30,475 bases of DNA from Utricularia gibba (GCA_002189035.1 NEEC01000378.1:1-30475); one strand, 5' to 3'; shown: positions 12,497-24,288, counted from the stretch's first letter. Numbers and translations are program-made. Notes: a model not told the origin generated them from the letters alone.

Positions 12497-12653
12497 AGCG
12501 AGACTGGCCGCCACAAAACGAGAAGCTGTTCCTTGAAAAACCATGTAGGCAACACCGAAAACCGAACGTTAATAAATACATCACTTTCTTTGCCGGGCTA
12601 CAACTTACTTTGGGCCAAGGCCTAAGCTGATCTTTTTCCGGTTCCAAGTGCAC
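12497..12653 (+). repeat. Second ~157-bp half of the A monomer (ancestral subunit 2)
   Basis: This is the partner of the preceding half. It begins near GCGAGACTGG and holds the second TTGAAAAACCATGT block and the AATAAATACATCACT block. In type B the correspondence is even clearer around the T-rich block: AACAAATGGATCATTTT in the first half against AATAAATACATCACTTT in the second. That suggests B keeps more of the ancestral sequence there. The second half carries the most A/B divergence, in its last 60 bp. Confidence 0.75.
12571..12576 (+). other. AATAAA motif (poly(A)-signal-like, unproven)
   Basis: AATAAATACATCAC occurs about 230 bp into nearly every monomer of both types; at 24820 it is worn to AATAATACATC. 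It lies about 210 bp downstream of the TATAAA motif on the same strand. The hexamer equals the animal poly(A) signal, but chance occurrence is quite possible. It also forms part of the half-monomer homology. Confidence 0.2.
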
Positions 12654-12970
12654 CCAAAGACCGCCTTCTCAAGTATAAAGTAAGTTGTTGAAAAAATCAT
12701 GTGGGGGTGCACGTGACATCATAATTTAAACAAATGGATCATTTTTTTTAATCGATTTGCATCCAGTTGACCTCATGAGCCATACAGAATCGGGGTCAAG
12801 GACCAAGTTCCCAGCGAGACTGGCCGCCACAAAACGAGAAGCGGTTCCTTGAAAAACCATGTAGGCAGCCCCCGAAAACCGAACGATAATAAATACATCA
12901 CTTTATTTGCCGGACTACAACTAACTCTCGGTGCAAGCCAAACCTTACCTTTGTCCCGTTCCAGGTGCAC
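12654..12970 (+). repeat. Reference type B monomer (317 bp; one extra G)
   Basis: This is an intact copy of type B. It has a TTCTC head, GACATCATAA before the anchor, GGATCA followed by a T-tract, CCAGTTGACC, CATACAG, GGGGTCAAGGACC, TTCCCAGCG, AGCGGTT, GGCAGCCCCCG, ACGATAATAAA, TTTATTTGCCGGAC, and a tail with TAACTCTCGGTGCAAGCC and CTTTGTCCCGTTCCAGG. This copy carries GTGGGGGTGC, one G more than usual, so the normal length is about 315-316. By eye roughly 40-45 positions separate A from B, and about a third of them are in the last 60 bp. Confidence 0.95.
12710..12717 (-). other. Conserved CACGTG motif, B example
   Basis: In B the motif continues as CACGTGAC, so the minus strand reads GTCACGTG. 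A and B differ in the base just beside the core, yet both fit RTCACRTG, the consensus known for CDEI of budding-yeast centromeres. An eight-base match by chance in some monomer is not unlikely, so this is a site to test, not a call of function. Confidence 0.5.
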
Positions 12971-15900
12971 CCAAAGACCGCCTGCTCAAGTATAAAGTAA
13001 GTTGTTGAAAAAATCATGTGGGGTGCACGTGATATCGCAATTTAAACAAATGCAACATTGTATTCATCGATTTGCATCCTTTTGTCCTCATGAGCCATAA
13101 AGAATCGCGGGCCCGGACCAAGTTCCTAGCGAGACTGGCCGCCACAAAACGAGAAGCTGTTCCTTGAAAAACCATGTAGGCAACACCGAAAACCGAACGT
13201 TAATAAATACATCACTTTCTTTGCCGGGCTACAACTTACTTTGGGCCAAGGCCTAAGCTGATCTTTTTCCGGTTCCAAGTGCACCCAAAGACCGCCTTCT
13301 CAAGTATAAAGTAAGTTGTTGAAAAAATCATGTGGGGTGCACGTGACATCATAATTTAAACAAATGGATCATTTTTTTTTAATCGATTTGCATCCAGTTG
13401 ACCTCATGAGCCATACAGAATCGGGTCAAGGACCAAGTTCCCAGCGAGACTGGCCGCCACAAAACGAGAAGCGGTTCCTTGAAAAACCATGTAGGCAGCC
13501 CCGAAAACCGAACGATAATAAATACATCACTTTATTTGCCGGACTACAACTAACTCTCGGTGCAAGCCAAACCTTACCTTTGTCCCGTTCCAGGTGCACC
13601 CAAAGACCGCCTGCTCAAGTATAAAGTAAGTTGTTGAAAAAATCATGTGGGGTGCACGTGATATCGCAATTTAAACAAATGCAACATTGTATTCATCGAT
13701 TTGCATCCTTTTGTCCTCATGAGCCATAAAGAATCGCGGGCCCGGACCAAGTTCCTAGCGAGACTGGCCGCCACAAAACGAGAAGCTGTTCCTTGAAAAA
13801 CCATGTAGGCAACACCGAAAACCGAACGTTAATAAATACATCACTTTCTTTGCCGGGCTACAACTTACTTTGGGCCAAGGCCTAAGCTGATCTTTTTCCG
13901 GTTCCAAGTGCACCCAAAGACCGCCTTCTCAAGTATAAAGTAAGTTGTTGAAAAAATCATGTGGGGTGCACGTGACATCATAATTTAAACAAATGGATCA
14001 TTTTTTTTAATCGATTTGCATCCAGTTGACCTCATGAGCCATACAGAATCGGGGTCAAGGACCAAGTTCCCAGCGAGACTGGCCGCCACAAAACGAGAAG
14101 CGGTTCCTTGAAAAACCATGTAGGCAGCCCCCGAAAACCGAACGATAATAAATACATCACTTTATTTGCCGGACTACAACTAACTTCAAGCCAAACCTAC
14201 CTTTTTTCCGTTCCAAGTGCACCCCAAGACCGCCTGCTCAAGTATAAAGTAAGTTGTTGAAAAAATCATGTGGGGTGCACGTGATATCGCAATTTAAACA
14301 AATGCAACATTGTATTCATCGATTTGCATCCTTTTGTCCTCATGAGCCATAAAGAATCGCGGGCCCGGACCAAGTTCCTAGCGAGACTGGCCGCCACAAA
14401 ACGAGAAGCTGTTCCTTGAAAAACCATGTAGGCAACACCGAAAACCGAACGTTAATAAATACATCACTTTCTTTGCCGGGCTACAACTTACTTTGGGCCA
14501 AGGCCTAAGCTGATCTTTTTCCGGTTCCAAGTGCACCCAAAGACCGCCTCTCAAGTATAAAGTAAGTTGAAAAAATCATGTGGGGTGCACGTGACATCAT
14601 AATTTAAACAAATGATCATTTTTTTAATCGATTTGCATCCAGTTGACCTCATGAGCCATACAGAATCGGGTCAAGGACCAAGTTCCCAGCGAGACTGGCC
14701 GCCACAAAACGAGAAGCGGTTCCTTGAAAAACCATGTAGGCAGCCCCCGAAAACCGAACGATAATAAATACATCACTTTATTTGCCGGACTACAACTAAC
14801 TCTCGGTGCAAGCCAAACCTTACCTTTGTCCCGTTCCAGGTGCACCCAAAGACCGCCTGCTCAAGTATAAAGTAAGTTGTTGAAAAAATCATGTGGGGTG
14901 CACGTGATATCGCAATTTAAACAAATGCAACATTGTATTCATCGATTTGCATCCTTTTGTCCTCATGAGCCATAAAGAATCGCGGGCCCGGACCAAGTTC
15001 CTAGCGAGACTGGCCGCCACAAAACGAGAAGCTGTTCCTTGAAAAACCATGTAGGCAACACCGAAAACCGAACGTTAATAAATACATCACTTTCTTTGCC
15101 GGGCTACAACTTACTTTGGGCCAAGGCCTAAGCTGATCTTTTTCCGGTTCCAAGTGCACCCAAGACCGCCTTCTCAAGTATAAAGTAAGTTGTTGAAAAA
15201 ATCATGTGGGTGCACGTGACATCATAATTTAAACAAATGGATCATTTTTTTTAATCGATTTGCATCCAGTTGACCTCATGAGCCATACAGAATCGGGTCA
15301 AGGACCAAGTTCCCAGCGAGACTGGCCGCCACAAACGAGAAGCGGTTCCTTGAAAAACCATGTAGGCAGCCCCCGAAAACCGAACGATAATAAATACATC
15401 ACTTTATTTGCCGGACTACAACTAACTCTCGTGCAAGCCAAACCTTACCTTTGTCCCGTTCCAGGTGCACCCAAAGACCGCCTGCTCAAGTATAAAGTAA
15501 GTTGTTGAAAAAATCATGTGGGGTGCACGTGATATCGCAATTTAAACAAATGCAACATTGTATTCATCGATTTGCATCCTTTTGTCCTCATGAGCCATAA
15601 AGAATCGGGCCCGGACCAAGTTCCTAGCGAGACTGGCCGCCACAAAACGAGAAGCTGTTCCTTGAAAAACCATGTAGGCAACACCGAAAACCGAACGTTA
15701 ATAAATACATCACTTTCTTTGCCGGGCTACAACTTACTTTGGGCCAAGGCCTAAGCTGATCTTTTTCCGGTTCCAAGTGCACCCAAAGACCGCCTTCTCA
15801 AGTATAAAGTAAGTTGTTGAAAAAATCATGTGGGGTGCACGTGACATCATAATTTAAACAAATGGATCATTTTTTTAATCGATTTGCATCCAGTTGACCT

Positions 15901-17976
15901 CATGAGCCATACAGAATCGGGGTCAAGGACCAAGTTCCCAGCGAGACTGGCCGCCACAAAACGAGAAGCGGTTCCTTGAAAAACCATGTAGGCAGCCCCC
16001 GAAAACCGAACGATAATAAATACATCACTTTATTTGCCGGACTACAACTAACTCTTGCAAGCCAAACCTTACCTTTGTCCCGTTCCAGGTGCACCCAAAG
16101 ACCCCTGCTCAAGTATAAAGTAAGTTGTTGAAAAAATCATGTGGGGTGCACGTGATATCGCAATTTAAACAAATGCAACATTGTTTCATCGATTTGCATC
16201 CTTTTGTCCTCATGAGCCATAAAGAATCGCGGGCCCGGACCAAGTTCCTAGCGAGACTGGCCGCCACAAAACGAGAAGCTGTTCCTTGAAAAACCATGTA
16301 GGCAACACCGAAAACCGAACGTTAATAAATACATCACTTTCTTTGCCGGGCTACAACTTACTTTGGGCCAAGGCCTAAGCTGATCTTTTTCCGGTTCCAA
16401 GTGCACCCAAAGACCGCCTTCTCAAGTATAAAGTAAGTTGTTGAAAAAATCATGGGGTGCACGTGACATCATAATTTAAACAAATGGATCATTTTTTTTA
16501 ATCGATTTGCATCCAGTTGACCTCATGAGCCATACAGAATCGGGGTCAAGGACCAAGTTCCCAGCGAGACTGGCCGCCACAAAACGAGAAGCGGTTCCTT
16601 GAAAAACCATGTAGGCAGCCCCCGAAAACCGAACGATAATAAATACATCACTTTATTTGCCGGACTACAACTAACTCTCGGTGCAAGCCAAACCTTACCT
16701 TTGTCCCGTTCCAGGTGCACCCCCAAGACCGCCTGCTCAAGTATAAAGTAAGTTGTTGAAAAAATCATGTGGGGTGCACGTGATATCGCAATTTAAACAA
16801 ATGCAACATTGTATTCATCGATTTGCATCCTTTTGTCCTCATGAGCCATAAAGAATCGCGGGCCCGGACCAAGTTCCTAGCGAGACTGGCCGCCACAAAA
16901 CGAGAAGCTGTTCCTTGAAAAACCATGTAGGCAACACCGAAAACCGAACGTTAATAAATACATCACTTTCTTTGCCGGGCTACAACTTACTTTGGGCCAA
17001 GGCCTAAGCTGATCTTTTTCCGGTTCCAAGTGCACCCAAAGACCGCCTTCTCAAGTATAAAGTAAGTTGTTGAAAAAATCATGTGGGTGCACGTGACATC
17101 ATAATTTAAACAAATGGATCATTTTTTTTAATCGATTTGCATCCAGTTGACCTCATGAGCCATACAGAATCGGGGTCAAGGACCAAGTTCCCAGCGAGAC
17201 TGGCCGCCACAAAACGAGAAGCGGTTCCTTGAAAAACCATGTAGGCAGCCCCCGAAAACCGAACGATAATAAATACATCACTTTATTTGCCGGACTACAA
17301 CTAACTCTCGTGCAAGCCAAACCTTACCTTTGTCCCGTTCCAGTGCACCCAAAGACCGCCTGCTCAAGTATAAAGTAAGTTGTTGAAAAAATCATGTGGG
17401 GTGCACGTGATATCGCAATTTAAACAAATGCAACATTGTATTCATCGATTTGCATCCTTTTGTCCTCATGAGCCATAAAGAATCGCGGGCCCGGACCAAG
17501 TTCCTAGCGAGACTGGCCGCCACAAAACGAGAAGCTGTTCCTTGAAAAACCATGTAGGCAACACCGAAAACCGAACGTTAATAAATACATCACTTTCTTT
17601 GCCGGGCTACAACTTACTTTGGGCCAAGGCCTAAGCTGATCTTTTTCCGGTTCCAAGTGCACCCAAAGACCGCCTTCTCAAGTATAAAGTAAGTTGTTGA
17701 AAAAATCATGTGGGGTGCACGTGACATCATAATTTAAACAAATGGATCATTTTTTTTTAATCGATTTGCATCCAGTTGACCTCATGAGCCATACAGAATC
17801 GGGTCAAGGACCAAGTTCCCAGCGAGACTGGCCGCCACAAAACGAGAAGCGGTTCCTTGAAAAACCATGTAGGCAGCCCCCGAAAACCGAACGATAATAA
17901 ATACATCACTTTATTTGCCGGACTACAACTAACTCTCGTGCAAGCCAAACCTTACCTTTGTCCGTTCCAGGTGCAC

Positions 17977-18277
17977 CCAAAGACCGCCTGCTCAAGTATA
18001 AAGTAAGTTGTTGAAAAAATCATGTGGGGTGCACGTGATATCGCAATTTAAACAAATGCAACATTGTATTCATCGATTTGCATCCTTTTGTCCTCATGAG
18101 CCATAAAGAAGACCAAGTTCCTAGCGAGACTGGCCGCCACAAAACGAGAAGCTGTTCCTTGAAAAACCATGTAGGCAACACCAAACCGAACGTTAATAAA
18201 TACATCACTTTCTTTGCCGGGCTACAACTTACTTTGGGCCAAGGCCTAAGCTGATCTTTTTCCGGTTCCAAGTGCAC
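17977..18277 (+). repeat. Type A monomer lacking the CG-rich block (301 bp)
   Basis: CATAAAGAAGACCAAG near 18102 shows that TCGCGGGCCCG is missing, which removes the GGGCCC site characteristic of A. Further on ACACCAAACC replaces ACACCGAAAACC. All other A markers are present. Confidence 0.9.
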
Positions 18278-18583
18278 CCAAAGACCGCCTTCTCAAGTAT
18301 AAAGTAAGTTGTTGAAAAAATCATGTGGGTGCACGTGACATCATAATTTAAACAAATGGATCATTTTTTTTAATCGATTTGCATCCAGTTGACCTCATGA
18401 GCCATACAGAATCGGGGAAGGACCAAGTTCCCAGCGAGACTGGCCGCCACAAAACGAGAAGCGGTTCCTTGAAAAACCATGTAGGCAGCCCCCGAAAACC
18501 GAACGATAATAAATACATCACTTTATTTGCCGGACTACAACTAACTTTCGGCAAAACCTACCTTTTTCCCGTTCCAAGTGCAC

Positions 18584-18882
18584 CCAAAGACCGCCTGCTC
18601 AAGTATAAAGTAAGTTGTTAAAAAAATCATGTGGGGTGCACGTGATATCGCAATTTAAACAAATGTCGATTTGCATCCTTTTTCCTCATGAGCCATAAAG
18701 AATCGCGGGCCCGGACCAAGTTCCTAGCGAGACTGGCCGCCACAAAACGAGAAGCTGTTCCTTGAAAAACCATGTAGGCAACACCGAAAACCGAACGTTA
18801 ATAAATACATCACTTTCTTTGCCGGGCTACAACTTACTTTGGGCCAAGGCCTAAGCTGATCTTTTTCCGGTTCCAAGTGCAC
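18584..18882 (+). repeat. Short type A monomer (299 bp)
   Basis: AAATGTCGATTT near 18661 lacks about 14 bases of the normal A block after the anchor, at nearly the same place as the short copy at 1878. TTTTTCCTC replaces TTTTGTCCTC. The head has GTTAAAAAAATC instead of GTTGAAAAAATC, and the preceding B tail is worn. Confidence 0.9.
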
Positions 18883-21074
18883 CCAAAGACCGCCTTCTCA
18901 AGTATAAAGTAAGTTGTTGAAAAAATCATGTGGGTGCACGTGACATCATAATTTAAACAAATGGATCATTTTTTTTAATCGATTTGCATCCAGTTGACCT
19001 CATGAGCCATACAGAATCGGGGTCAAGGACCAAGTTCCCAGCGAGACTGGCCGCCACAAAACGAGAAGCGGTTCCTTGAAAAACCATGTAGGCAGCCCCC
19101 GAAAACCGAACGATAATAAATACATCACTTTATTTGCCGGACTACAACTAACTCTCGGTGCAAGCCAAACCTTACCTTTGTCCCGTTCCAGGTGCACCCA
19201 AAGACCGCCTGCTCAAGTATAAAGTAAGTTGTTGAAAAAAATCATGTGGGGTGCACGTGATATCGCAATTTAAACAAATGCAACATTGTATTCATCGATT
19301 TGCATCCTTTTGTCCTCATGAGCCATAAAGAATCGCGGGCCCGGACCAAGTTCCTAGCGAGACTGGCCGCCACAAAACGAGAAGCTGTTCCAAAAACCAT
19401 GTAGGCAACACGAAAACCGAACGTTAATAAATACATCACTTTCTTTGCCGGGCTACAACTTACTTTGGGCCAAGGCCTAAGCTGATCTTTTTCCGGTTCC
19501 AAGTGCACCCAAAGACCGCCTTCTCAAGTATAAAGTAAGTTGTTGAAAAAATCATGTGGGTGCACGTGACATCATAATTTAAACAAATGGATCATTTTTT
19601 TTAATCGATTTGCATCCAGTTGACCTCATGAGCCATACAGAATCGGGGTCAAGGACCAAGTTCCCAGCGAGACTGGCCGCCACAAAACGAGAAGCGGTTC
19701 CTTGAAAAACCATGTAGGCAGCCCCCGAAAACCGAACGATAATAAATACATCACTTTATTTGCCGGACTACAACTAACTCTCGGTGCAAGCCAAACCTTA
19801 CCTTTGTCCCGTTCCAGGTGCACCCAAAGACCGCCTGCTCAAGTATAAAGTAAGTTGTTGAAAAAATCATGTGGGGTGCACGTGATATCGCAATTTAAAC
19901 AAATGCAACATTGTATTCATCGATTTGCATCCTTTTGTCCTCATGAGCCATAAAGAATCGCGGGCCCGGACCAAGTTCCTAGCGAGACTGGCCGCCACAA
20001 AACGAGAAGCTGTTCCTTGAAAAACCATGTAGGCAACACCGAAAACCGAACGTTAATAAATACATCACTTTCTTTGCCGGGCTACAACTTACTTTGGGCC
20101 AAGGCCTAAGCTGATCTTTTTCCGGTTCCAAGTGCCCAAAGACCGCCTTCTCAAGTATAAAGTAAGTTGTTGAAAAAATCATGTGGGGTGCACGTGACAT
20201 CATAATTTAAACAAATGATCATTTTTTTTAATCGATTTGCATCCAGTTGACCTCATGAGCCATACAGAATCGGGTCAAGGACCAAGTTCCCAGCGAGACT
20301 GGCCGCCACAAAACGAGAAGCGGTTCCTTGAAAAACCATGTAGGCAGCCCCCGAAAACCGAACGATAATAAATACATCACTTTATTTGCCGGACTACAAC
20401 TAACTCTCGTGCAAGCCAAACCTTACCTTTGTCCCGTTCCAGGTGCACCCAAAGACCGCCTTCTCAAGTATAAAGTAAGTTGTTGAAAAAATCATGTGGG
20501 GTGCACGTGATATCGCAATTTAAACAAATGCAACATTGTATTCATCGATTTGCATCCTTTTGTCCTCATGAGCCATAAAGAATCGCGGGCCCGGACCAAG
20601 TTCCTAGCGAGACTGGCCGCCACAAAACGAGAAGCTGTTCCTTGAAAAACCATGTAGGCAACACCGAAAACCGAACGTTAATAAATACATCACTTTCTTT
20701 GCCGGGCTACAACTTACTTTGGGCCAAGGCCTAAGCTGATCTTTTTCCGGTTCCAAGTGCACCCAAAGACCGCCTTCTCAAGTATAAAGTAAGTTGTTGA
20801 AAAAATCATGTGGGGTGCACGTGACATCATAATTTAAACAAATGGATCATTTTTTTTAATCGATTTGCATCCAGTTGACCTCATGAGCCATACAGAATCG
20901 GGGTCAAGGACCAAGTTCCCAGCGAGACTGGCCGCCACAAAACGAGAAGCGGTTCCTTGAAAAACCATGTAGGCAGCCCCCGAAAACCGAACGATAATAA
21001 ATACATCACTTTATTTGCCGGACTACAACTTACTTGGGCAAGCCTAACCTACCTTTTTCCGTTCCAAGTGCCCC

Positions 21075-21389
21075 CCAAAGACCGCCTCCTCAAGTATAAA
21101 GTAATGTTGTTAAAAAAATCATGTGGGGTGCACGTGATATCGCAATTTAAACAAATGACATTTTTTTTTAATCGATTTGCATCCTTTTGTCCTCATGAGC
21201 CATAAAGAATCGCGGGCCCGGACCAAGTTCCTAGCGAGACTGGCCGCCACAAAACGAGAAGCTGTTCCTTGAAAAACCATGTAGGCAACACCGAAAACCG
21301 AACGTTAATAAATACATCACTTTCTTTGCCGGGCTACAACTTACTTTGGGCCAAGGCCTAAGCTGATCTTTTTCCGGTTCCAAGTGCAC
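21075..21389 (+). repeat. A monomer with a B-type T-tract (second example)
   Basis: GATATCGCAA is followed by the anchor, GACA, a long T-tract and AATCG, then A markers. The head has GTAATGTTGTTAAAA, one T more than usual. It follows a B monomer with tail TTACTTGGGCAAGCC, just as at 4991-5299. Confidence 0.85.
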
Positions 21390-22182
21390 CCAAAGACCGC
21401 CTTCTCAAGTATAAAGTAAGTTGTTGAAAAAATCATGTGGGGTGCACGTGACATCATAATTTAAACAAATGGATCATTTTTTTTAATCGATTTGCATCCA
21501 GTTGACCTCATGAGCCATACAGAATCGGGGTCAAGGACCAAGTTCCCAGCGAGACTGGCCGCCACAAAACGAGAAGCGGTTCCTTGAAAAACCATGTAGG
21601 CAGCCCCCGAAAACCGAACGATAATAAATACATCACTTTATTTGCCGGACTACAACTTACTTTGGGCCAAGCCTAAGCTACCTTTTCCGGTTCCAAGTGC
21701 CCCCCAAGACCGCCTGCTCAAGTATAAAGTAAGTTGTTTAAAAAAATCATGTGGGGTGCACGTGATATCGCAATTTAAACAAATGCACATTGTTTCATCG
21801 ATTTGCATCCTTTTGTCCTCATGAGCCATAAAGAATCGCGGGCCCGGACCAAGTTCCTAGCGAGACTGGCCGCCACAAAACGAGAAGCTGTTCCTTGAAA
21901 AACCATGTAGGCAACACCGAAAACCGAACGTTAATAAATACATCACTTTCTTTGCCGGGCTACAACTTACTTTGGGCCAAGGCCTAAGCTGATCTTTTTC
22001 CGGTTCCAAGTGCCCCCAAAGACCGCCTCCTCAAGTATAAAGTAGTTGTTAAAAAAATCATGTGGGGTGCACGTGACATCATAATTTAAACAAATGATCA
22101 TTTTTTTTAATCGATTTGCATCCAGTTGACCTCATGAGCCATACAGAATCGGGTCAAGGACCAAGTTCCCAGCGAGACTGGC

Positions 22183-22286
22183 CGCCACAAAACGAGAAGC
22201 GGTTCCTTGAAAAACCATGTAGGCAGCCCCCGAAAACCGAACGATAATAAATACATCACTTTATTTGCCGGACTACAACTAACTCT
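22183..22286 (+). repeat. Direct duplication, copy 1 (104 bp)
   Basis: Covers the GCCACAAAACGAG to CTCTCG part of type B. The join to copy 2 lies at CTCTCG/CCACAAAA, where only CG or CGCC is shared between the two broken sequences. A short-homology or replication-slip joint, or a misassembly join, would look alike. Confidence 0.93.
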
Positions 22287-22390
22287 CGCCACAAAACGAG
22301 AAGCGGTTCCTTGAAAAACCATGTAGGCAGCCCCGAAAACCGAACGATAATAAATACATCACTTTATTTGCCGGACTACAACTTACTTTG
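22287..22390 (+). repeat. Direct duplication, copy 2 (~104 bp)
   Basis: Repeats copy 1 closely, with AGCCCCG for AGCCCCCG, until GGACTACAACT. It then departs into TTACTTTGGGC, the A-like tail. The two copies therefore end in different tail types, so this is not a simple polymerase stutter of one template. Confidence 0.9.
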
Positions 22391-24288
22391 GGCAAGGCCA
22401 AGCTGATTTTCCGGTTCCAGTGCCCCAAGACCGCCTCCTCAAGTATAAAGTAAGTTTTAAAAAAAATCATGTGGGGTGCACGTGATATCGTAATTTAAAC
22501 AAATGCAACATAATCGATTTGCATCCTTTGACCTCATGAGCCATAAAGAATCGCGGGCCCGGACCAAGTTCCTAGCGAGACTGGCGCCACAAAACGAGAA
22601 GCTGTTCCTTGAAAAACCATGTAGGCAACACCGAAAACCGAACGTTAATAAATACATCACTTTCTTTGCCGGGCTACAACTTACTTTGGGCCAAGGCCTA
22701 AGCTGATCTTTTTCCCGGTTCCAAGTGCCCCAAAGACCGCCTTCTCAAGTATAAAGTAAGTTGTTGAAAAAATCATGTGGGGTGCACGTGACATCATAAT
22801 TTAAACAAATGGATCATTTTTTTTAATCGATTTGCATCCAGTTGACCTCATGAGCCATACAGAATCGGGGTCAAGGACCAAGTTCCCAGCGAGACTGGCC
22901 GCCAAAACGAGAAGCGGTTCCTTGAAAAACCATGTAGGCAGCCCCGAAAACCGAACGATAATAAATACATCACTTTATTTGCCGGACTACAACTTACTTT
23001 GGGCAAGGCCTAAGCTGACCTTTTTCCGTCCAAGTGCCCCCAAGACCGCCTCCTCATGTATAAAGTATGTTCTTAAAAAAAATCATGTGGGGTGCACGTG
23101 ATATCGTAATTTAAACAAATGCAACATTTTTTTCATCGATTTGCATCCTTTGACCTCATGAGCCATAAAGAATCGCGGGCCCGGACCAAGTTCCTAGCGA
23201 GACTGGCCGCCACAAAACGAGAAGCTGTTCCTTGAAAAACCATGTAGGCAACACCGAAAACCGAACGTTAATAAATACATCACTTTCTTTGCCGGGCTAC
23301 AACTTACTTTGGGCCAAGGCCTAAGCTGACCTTTTTCCGGTTCCAAGTGCCCCCAAAGACCGCCTCCTCATGTATAAAGTAAGTTGTTAAAAAAATCATG
23401 TGGGGTGCACGTGACATCGTAATTTAAACAAATGCATCATTTTTTTAATCGATTTGCATCCAGTTGACCTCATGAGCCATACAGAATCGGGGTCAAGGAC
23501 CAAGTTCCCAGCGAGACTGGCCGCCACAAAAACGAGAAGCGGTTCCTTGAAAAACCATGTAGGCAGCCCCCGAAAACCGAACGATAATAAATACATCACT
23601 TTATTTGCCGGACTACAACTACTCTTGCAAGCCAAACCTTACCTTTGTCCGTTCCAGGTGCACCCAAGACCGCCTGCTCAAGTATAAAGTAAGTTGTTGA
23701 AAAAATCATGTGGGGTGCACGTGATATCGCAATTTAAACAAATGCAACATTGTATTCATCGATTTGCATCCTTTGACCTCATGAGCCATAAAGAATCGCG
23801 GGCCCGGACCAAGTTCCTAGCGAGACTGGCCGCCACAAAACGAGAAGCTGTTCCTTGAAAAACCATGTAGGCAACACCGAAAACCGAACGTTAATAAATA
23901 CATCACTTTCTTTGCCGGGCTACAACTTACTTTGGGCCAAGGCCTAAGCTGACCTTTTTCCGGTTCCAAGTGCCCCAAGACCGCCTCCTCATGTATAAAG
24001 TATGTTGTTAAAAAAATCATGTGGGGTGCACGTGACATCGTAATTTAAACAAATGCATCATTTTTTTTAATCGATTTGCATCCAGTTGACCTCATGAGCC
24101 ATACAGAATCGGGGTCAGGACCAAGTTCCCAGCGAGACTGGCCGCCACAAAACGAGAAGCGGTTCCTTGAAAAACCATGTAGGCAGCCCCCGAAAACCGA
24201 ACGATAATAAATACATCACTTTATTTGCCGGACTACAACTTACTTTGGGCCAAGGCCTAAGCTGACCTTTTTCCGGTCCAAGTGCCCC

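Larger units (their letters stand above)
12340..12653 (+). repeat. Reference type A monomer (314 bp)
   Basis: This is an intact copy of type A. Its diagnostic features, in order, are a TGCTC head, GATATCGCAA before the anchor, GCAACATTGTATTCATCG after it, CCTTTTGTCC, CATAAAG, CGGGCCCGGACC, TTCCTAGCG, AGCTGTT, GGCAACACCG, AACGTTAATAAA, TTTCTTTGCCGGGC, and a tail with TTACTTTGGGCCAAGGCC. Four palindromic sites are present here and absent from the reference B: GATATC (12400), GGGCCC (12478), AACGTT (12565) and AGGCCT (12618). Canonical A copies at 12340, 12971, 13286+314 (13600) and elsewhere look identical by eye. Confidence 0.95.
12340..12970 (+). repeat. Reference higher-order unit: A-B dimer (~630 bp)
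   Basis: A is followed by B, and this pair, not the single monomer, is the unit that recurs nearly unchanged: 12340-12970, 12971-13599 and 13600-14223 are three consecutive, almost identical dimers. A and B differ from each other far more than A differs from the next A. This is the usual signature of a higher-order repeat in which the dimer became the unit of amplification. The alternation holds for 94 of the 98 monomers, breaking only near 5916-6520, 8064-8302, 24289-24897 and 27086-27388. Confidence 0.95.
8303..17976 (+). repeat. Array block 3: homogeneous core, monomers 28-58
   Basis: There are 31 monomers in perfect B-A alternation, with anchors at 8369, 8682, 8995, 9299, 9612, 9921, 10236, 10541, 10851, 11166, 11480, 11788, 12099, 12410, 12725, 13041, 13355, 13670, 13984, 14293, 14603, 14916, 15228, 15541, 15853, 16164, 16475, 16792, 17105, 17419 and 17733. 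Tails are canonical except the B copy at 13984 (TAACTTCAAGCC). Differences are mainly small deletions, such as GAGAAGCCTTG near 10347, ATCGCCCGG near 10605, CATGGGGTGC near 16451 and loss of one G in GTGGGGTGC. Confidence 0.95.
17977..20762 (+). repeat. Array block 4: regular alternation with short A copies, monomers 59-67
   Basis: Anchors are at 18047, 18347, 18654, 18952, 19269, 19578, 19894, 20206 and 20519. Order is strictly A-B. Two A copies, at 17977 and 18584, are shortened. The B copy at 18347 has a worn tail (TAACTTTCGGCAAAACC), and the A copy at 19269 lacks TTG in GTTCCAAAAACC. Confidence 0.93.
22016..22424 (+). repeat. B monomer with internal duplication (409 bp)
   Basis: The segment from CGCCACAAAACGAG (22183) to TAACTCTCG ends at 22286 and is followed at once by a second copy starting CGCCACAAAACGAG at 22287. 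Offset is 104 bp. The first copy ends in a B-type tail cut after CTCTCG; the second continues into an A-like tail. This is the only monomer clearly longer than normal. Confidence 0.95.
20763..24288 (+). repeat. Array block 5: entry into the mosaic region, monomers 68-78
   Basis: Anchors are at 20833, 21146, 21460, 21774, 22085, 22494, 22800, 23110, 23423, 23733 and 24044. From here on most B monomers carry an A-like tail (TTACTTTGGGCCAAGGCC). Junctions read GCCCCCCAAGACC instead of GCACCCAAAGACC, heads read CTCCTCATGTATAAAGTATG, and GTTAAAAAA replaces GTTGAAAAAA. CTTTGACCTC replaces CTTTTGTCCTC in several A copies, and GACATCGTAA appears instead of GACATCATAA. Alternation is kept. Confidence 0.9.
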
